DNA from: Volvox africanus
Taxonomy: Eukaryota; Chlorophyta; Chlorophyceae; Chlamydomonadales; Volvocaceae
Direction of reading: 5' to 3'
Assembly: GCA_030268105.1 (NCBI GenBank)
Contig: BSDZ01000020.1
Span: 1,504,001 to 1,568,000 of the forward strand
Length of the DNA stretch: 64,000 bases
Shown: positions 60,336 to 64,000 of the stretch, piece after piece
Layout of the letters: each line of letters opens with the position of its first letter
How positions within the stretch are numbered: the stretch's first letter is position 1
Translations under genes and position numbers: made by a program
The notes under the pieces: model-generated
The model's database searches: none
What the model was told of the DNA's origin: nothing
The model's input: only the letters and a program-made list of their open reading frames with translations

Positions 60336-60930
60336 AAAGCAGAGCGGATCTCTCCATGCCTACATGCTTGATACCGCTTTAACAGGGAAGGTTGATTGGG
60401 GGGAGTGATAAGAAGCGGATGGAGTGCTGCTCAAGAAGTTTAGCTTCACATGCATTAACGTAATCATATTTTATGCCATGATCAGAACCGGAATGTGCAT
60501 CTACACATTACAATTGATTATGCGCCATTAAGGACCTTACGCCCTAGCAAGGACGCGTAGCGGCAACGTCCATTCTTCGACACGTTAATGCGAGCCGATA
60601 TGCGACGGCACTCGCTCAATATAAACCATTTAAGCACACCGCCTTTCGGCATTTCGCCGAATGCGTGCAAGCAAACGGGCTCTATCCAGCAATCATCCTG
60701 CAAACTGACATGGTATATTCCAAAGGCACTGGAACGTAACCATGCGTAATGTCTTCTTCGAAAGGACAGCGTCACCATGACCATCCGCCAGCTAAACAAA
60801 GAAACGTGACTTCCACTCCCAATTGTCTGCAAAGGCGATGCTATGCAAATATAGCTAAGCCGCAAGGCTACCTAACGCGTAAACCCGGCCGTCAGACAGC
60901 GGATACCTGGATAATTGTACATGTAGATAA

Positions 60931-60935
60931 TGTAA
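60931..60935 (+). terminator. Possible TGTAA poly(A) signal for the DTW gene
   Basis: TGTAA about 600 bases past the DTW stop and only 46 bases short of the convergent gene's stop codon, so the 3' ends would nearly touch or overlap. Confidence 0.3.
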
Positions 60936-60980
60936 AACCTCCGCCCTGCACAAATGGACGTCCCTTATGATGTCTAAAGC

Positions 60981-63900
60981 TCAGCGCCGTGCCATGAGGA
61001 GTCGACGGTTGGGGGCAATACTGGCAGCTGTGCTTGCGGTCGCTGCTGCAGCTGGTTCGTTATTCGCCAGGGACGCGACCGCATACGCGTGCGCCTCTGC
61101 TGAGACCGAATCGGCACTGGCTTTTGCACCTGCAGTTGCTGCGGCCGTCGCATTGCCAGAGACCTGGGCGATGGCAGCCGAGTTGGCGGAAGCAGCAGCC
61201 TTGGCGGAAGCGGCAGCCTCCGCATGAGCCGACACCTGGAGCGCAGTAGGGTCAACTGTTGTATTTTTGGCAGGCTGAGCTGAAGCACGTGCAGCGGCCG
61301 ATGCAGCGGCCGCAGAGGACGATGTGCCTGCGGTGGAACTAGCGTTGGATGATGCCGCTGCCGCGGGCGACTTGGCTACACCGGAAGCCGTAGTGAAAGC
61401 GCCAGCGACCGCACCAGCAGGCGACGGAGAGGCAGCGCCAGAAGCTGAAGCGGAAGCCTCGGCAACCGCACCAGCAAGCGACGGAGAGGCTGGTGCAGAG
61501 TTGGCAGCACCAGATGCTGGGGTGTTGGGGCCGGCCGATGTGAATCGGCAGGACTGGCCGTTTTCCCAGCCCCAAATCCGCCCATCACTGTCCGCAACAC
61601 CGCTTGAACGTGGCACTGCGACAGAACAGACCGGTGCGGCGTCATACGACACCGACACAGCGCTTCCCGACGCAGACGCAGATGAGTCGACAGGCTTGAT
61701 GACTCCAGCACCGGCAGCAGATCCCGAAGACGATGGGGAGGTATCTCCAGACTCAGCGGCTGATGATGCACCACCACCGGCGGCAACAGCGGCGCCAGCG
61801 GGAAAACGGCACGAGCTTCCCTTCTCCCATCCCCAGAGACGGCCGGACCCGTCCTGCGGCAGGAAATATCCGAATTGAGGAAAGATAATGGCTTGTTATC
61901 ACAGTTACGATTTCGGGATGTATGGGAGCATCAGGCAGTCGAAAAATGCGTTACCGCCCTGACGCGGTTACAAATCTAGTTAAGAAGCGCATATTTACAC
62001 AAAAGACCATAGAAAATTCTCGATTTGTCATAATGTTGCATGGATCGTGACTTGGCCATTGGGCGCACTTTGGAAGCAACAACGCACCTCAACAGAGTTG
62101 GTCTTCGTTGGTGCAGACGAACAGGTAGGCGAAGAATCCCAAGTTATGGCCTTGGCCTCTGCAGCCGCCGAGGCCGTTACGTTGCTGCGGCCAGGGGCGT
62201 CAGCTTTTGCCTTTCCATTGGCAGTGGCAGAACCAGTGGTCGAGGCAACTGGGGAAGCGTCATCCTTGTTACCAGCACAAGAAGCACTGGACTTAGCGGT
62301 TGAAGTGGCCGTCCTGTCCGCGGCAGCGCCAGCTTTGGCGTCACCAGCAGCAGTGGCGTCAGCATTCGCAACGGTGTTGGAAGCACCGGTAGCAGCGGCA
62401 GCGGTGGCGGCGGCATCCGTAGCACCGGTAGCCGACGCTTTGCCTGTAGCAGTAGCCGTAGCGCTCGCTTTGACATCATTAGCACCAGCAGTTGCAGCAG
62501 TCTCAGCATTGGCAATGGCATCGGCAGCCCCGGTAGCAGCGGCAGCGGTAGCGGCGGCATCTGCAGGACCGGCAGCCGAAGCGCTAACTGTGGAAGTTGA
62601 CATGGCCGTAGCGCTCGCTTTGGCGTCACTAGGACCGGCAGTTGCAGCTGTCTCAGCATTGGCAATAGCATCGGCAGCCCTGGTAGCAGTGCCAGCGGTG
62701 GCAGCGGTGACAGCAAGGGTCTTGCTTTCCGCACCAGCGCGGATAGTAGTTGTTGAATATGAATTGCTTGTAACGGTTGCAGACGCGCTCGCATCAGCCG
62801 CAATGCCGGCGCTAGCGCCGGCTACAACCTGGCCCCCAGTAGTAGCTTGCCCAACGGCTGTCGGAACGGTTTGTCCATTGACATTGTTGGTGCCAGCCGC
62901 CGCGGCAGTGGTAGCATTACTGGCTTTAGTTAGATTCGCATTTGCCGTAGCGTCAGCAGCAGCGGTGCCGGACGGGTTACCCTGACCGAGGGCCTTGGCA
63001 GCGGCGGCGCCTACGCGCGTATAGACGGACGCCATTGCAGCCGTACGGGCGGATGACCCGGGGAATGCAGAGCCAACGAAGAGTGAATGCATGCGGCGAC
63101 GGCTGCCGCTCGTAGACTGTGGCAAGGTCGACGCAAAGAGGGGAGAGGTAGCGGAAGTTGTAAGTAGACTTGCCTTATTAAAAACAAGTTAAGGCCAGGG
63201 TGCCCCCATGTCGATGGACGGTGACGACCCCAATTAGAGTGACCTGCGAGCTGACCAGGAGCGGAGTTGACGCCTTAGTTGATTCGGCCTTAGTTGATTC
63301 GGCAGATTCCGCTGGATGCCGGTGGTGGGTGCTGAACCTGGGAAAAGCACTGATTTCGGAGAAGTCGGCATGGGAGACCGGATGAGGGTGCCCCGAAATA
63401 CCGGGGAAGGTAGGGACTGCCAGGTTAGTGGCCACGGGTGATGTAACCCCCTACCCCACACACAACAAGTGCACCACTTATATCTTAATTGTGCGCATGT
63501 ATCACACGAAGCTAAACATTGCAACCAACTTTTTGCCAAGCTTTTGGGCGCCGACCCACATGAAAATCGTCATCAAGCTCGGCCATCTCGTTTTCCCTGT
63601 AGGTCCTTCCGACCCACATACTCCATACAACATGCCCATCCATGATCACCTTGTATTGCAGGTTATAGATGGGGTTGCCGGAGGAATCCTTGAAAGCGCA
63701 CGACTTGCCATTCTCGAATGACCACAGGCGACCGCTGGCGTCGGCGGTGGCACTCGAGAGGGGTTGCTGGCGGCACGCGGGCGCTGCCACGAAGTCCGCA
63801 GGAAGATCCGTTGCAGGGGCCCCGTCGGTATTTGCGATGCTGGAGCGAGCGGACGGGCTAGAAAAAGACGAGGCGTAAGCTCTTTCGTTCGTGGAAGGTG

Positions 63901-64000
63901 TGACACTGGTAGTGTCCCGGACAGCGCAGCTCTTGCCGTTCTCAAAGCGCCAGGGATGACCAGTAGAGTCGACAATGGTGGAGCCGATGGCATTCGGAGA
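60981..64000 (-). CDS. Ala-rich protein with repeated W-E-N-G-S-C modules, 5' part outside window
   Basis: Exons 64000(open)-63650, 63116-62088 and 61853-60981 join in phase 0. At least four copies of a short module appear: PWRFENGKSCAV; ACRQQPLSSATADASGRLW followed by SFENGKSCAF; CSSAPTKTNSVE joined across an intron to DGSGRLWGWEKGSSCRF; and CSVAVPRSSGVADSDGRIW followed by GWENGQSCRF. Each has a Cys, about 15-20 residues, then R-x-W-x-(W/F)-E-(N/K)-G-x-S-C. Between modules lie long stretches alternating Ala with small residues (ASATATATGKASATGATDAA), including a duplicated ADAIANAETAATAG block in the middle exon. The last 20 residues end in NRRLLMARR. The paired Cys suggest disulphide-linked modules in a secreted or wall protein, but no signal peptide can be seen because the N-terminus is missing. 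I do not recognise the family. Confidence 0.75.
63380..63468 (+). repeat. 90-bp dispersed repeat in an intron of the Ala-rich gene
   Basis: Second copy of the repeat at 54184-54275, same plus orientation and again antisense to its host gene. It lies in the intron between 63650 and 63116. Confidence 0.9.

Noticed and set aside
62047..62985. 312-codon plus-strand open frame opposite the Ala-rich gene
   Set aside because: GC-rich alternating codons open both strands; the minus strand has splice sites and the W-E-N-G-S-C modules, the plus strand has neither.

Overview
The window looks like nuclear DNA of a volvocine green alga (Volvox and relatives). The reasons are: intron-dense genes with GT-AG splice sites, TGTAA 3'-end signals, scattered CCCTAAAA telomere-type motifs, long Ala/Gly/Ser-rich linkers inside otherwise recognisable proteins, and a receptor-type nucleotide cyclase of the kind known from Chlamydomonas and Volvox. 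Intergenic DNA is AT-richer and full of micro- and minisatellites.

Layout. 0.35-2.75 kb (+): 3' part of a gene with a UVR-like motif and a YccV/hemimethylated-DNA-binding domain. 5.9-7.4 kb (-): decayed Copia gag/protease. 7.4-12.3 kb: repeat-rich intergenic DNA with a long ATATT microsatellite and a hairpin-type inverted repeat. 12.9-23.9 kb (-): a 15-exon gene for a receptor cyclase of about 2135 residues; all exon phases join. 25.8-29.2 kb (+) and 35.8-38.7 kb (-): two convergent paralogues of an unrecognised Ala-rich membrane protein, sharing near-identical 1.5-kb inverted arms while their outer and inner parts have diverged. 40.2-45.6 kb (-): TBC1D19-like TBC protein. 47.5-51.2 kb (+): plastid-type formate/nitrite transporter (NAR1 family), nine exons, 347 residues. 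53.2-56.2 kb (-): OTU deubiquitinase, six exons, 369 residues. 57.0-60.3 kb (+): DTW-domain tRNA acp-transferase, ten exons, 463 residues. 60.98 kb to the window edge (-): Ala-rich protein with repeated W-E-N-G-S-C modules, continuing beyond the window.

The genes do not form a pathway; this is ordinary eukaryotic gene order. Divergent pairs (TBC/NAR1 and OTU/DTW) may share promoter regions, and convergent pairs (NAR1/OTU, DTW/Ala-rich, paralogue A/B) share 3' flanks. The most unusual features are the homogenised inverted paralogue pair, the complementary half-sites of the two cyclase domains in one polypeptide, and a strongly over-represented octamer (GTACGGCA) that also forms some splice sites. 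Exon joins were made by hand from splice consensus, reading frame and family conservation; no alignment or transcript data were available.
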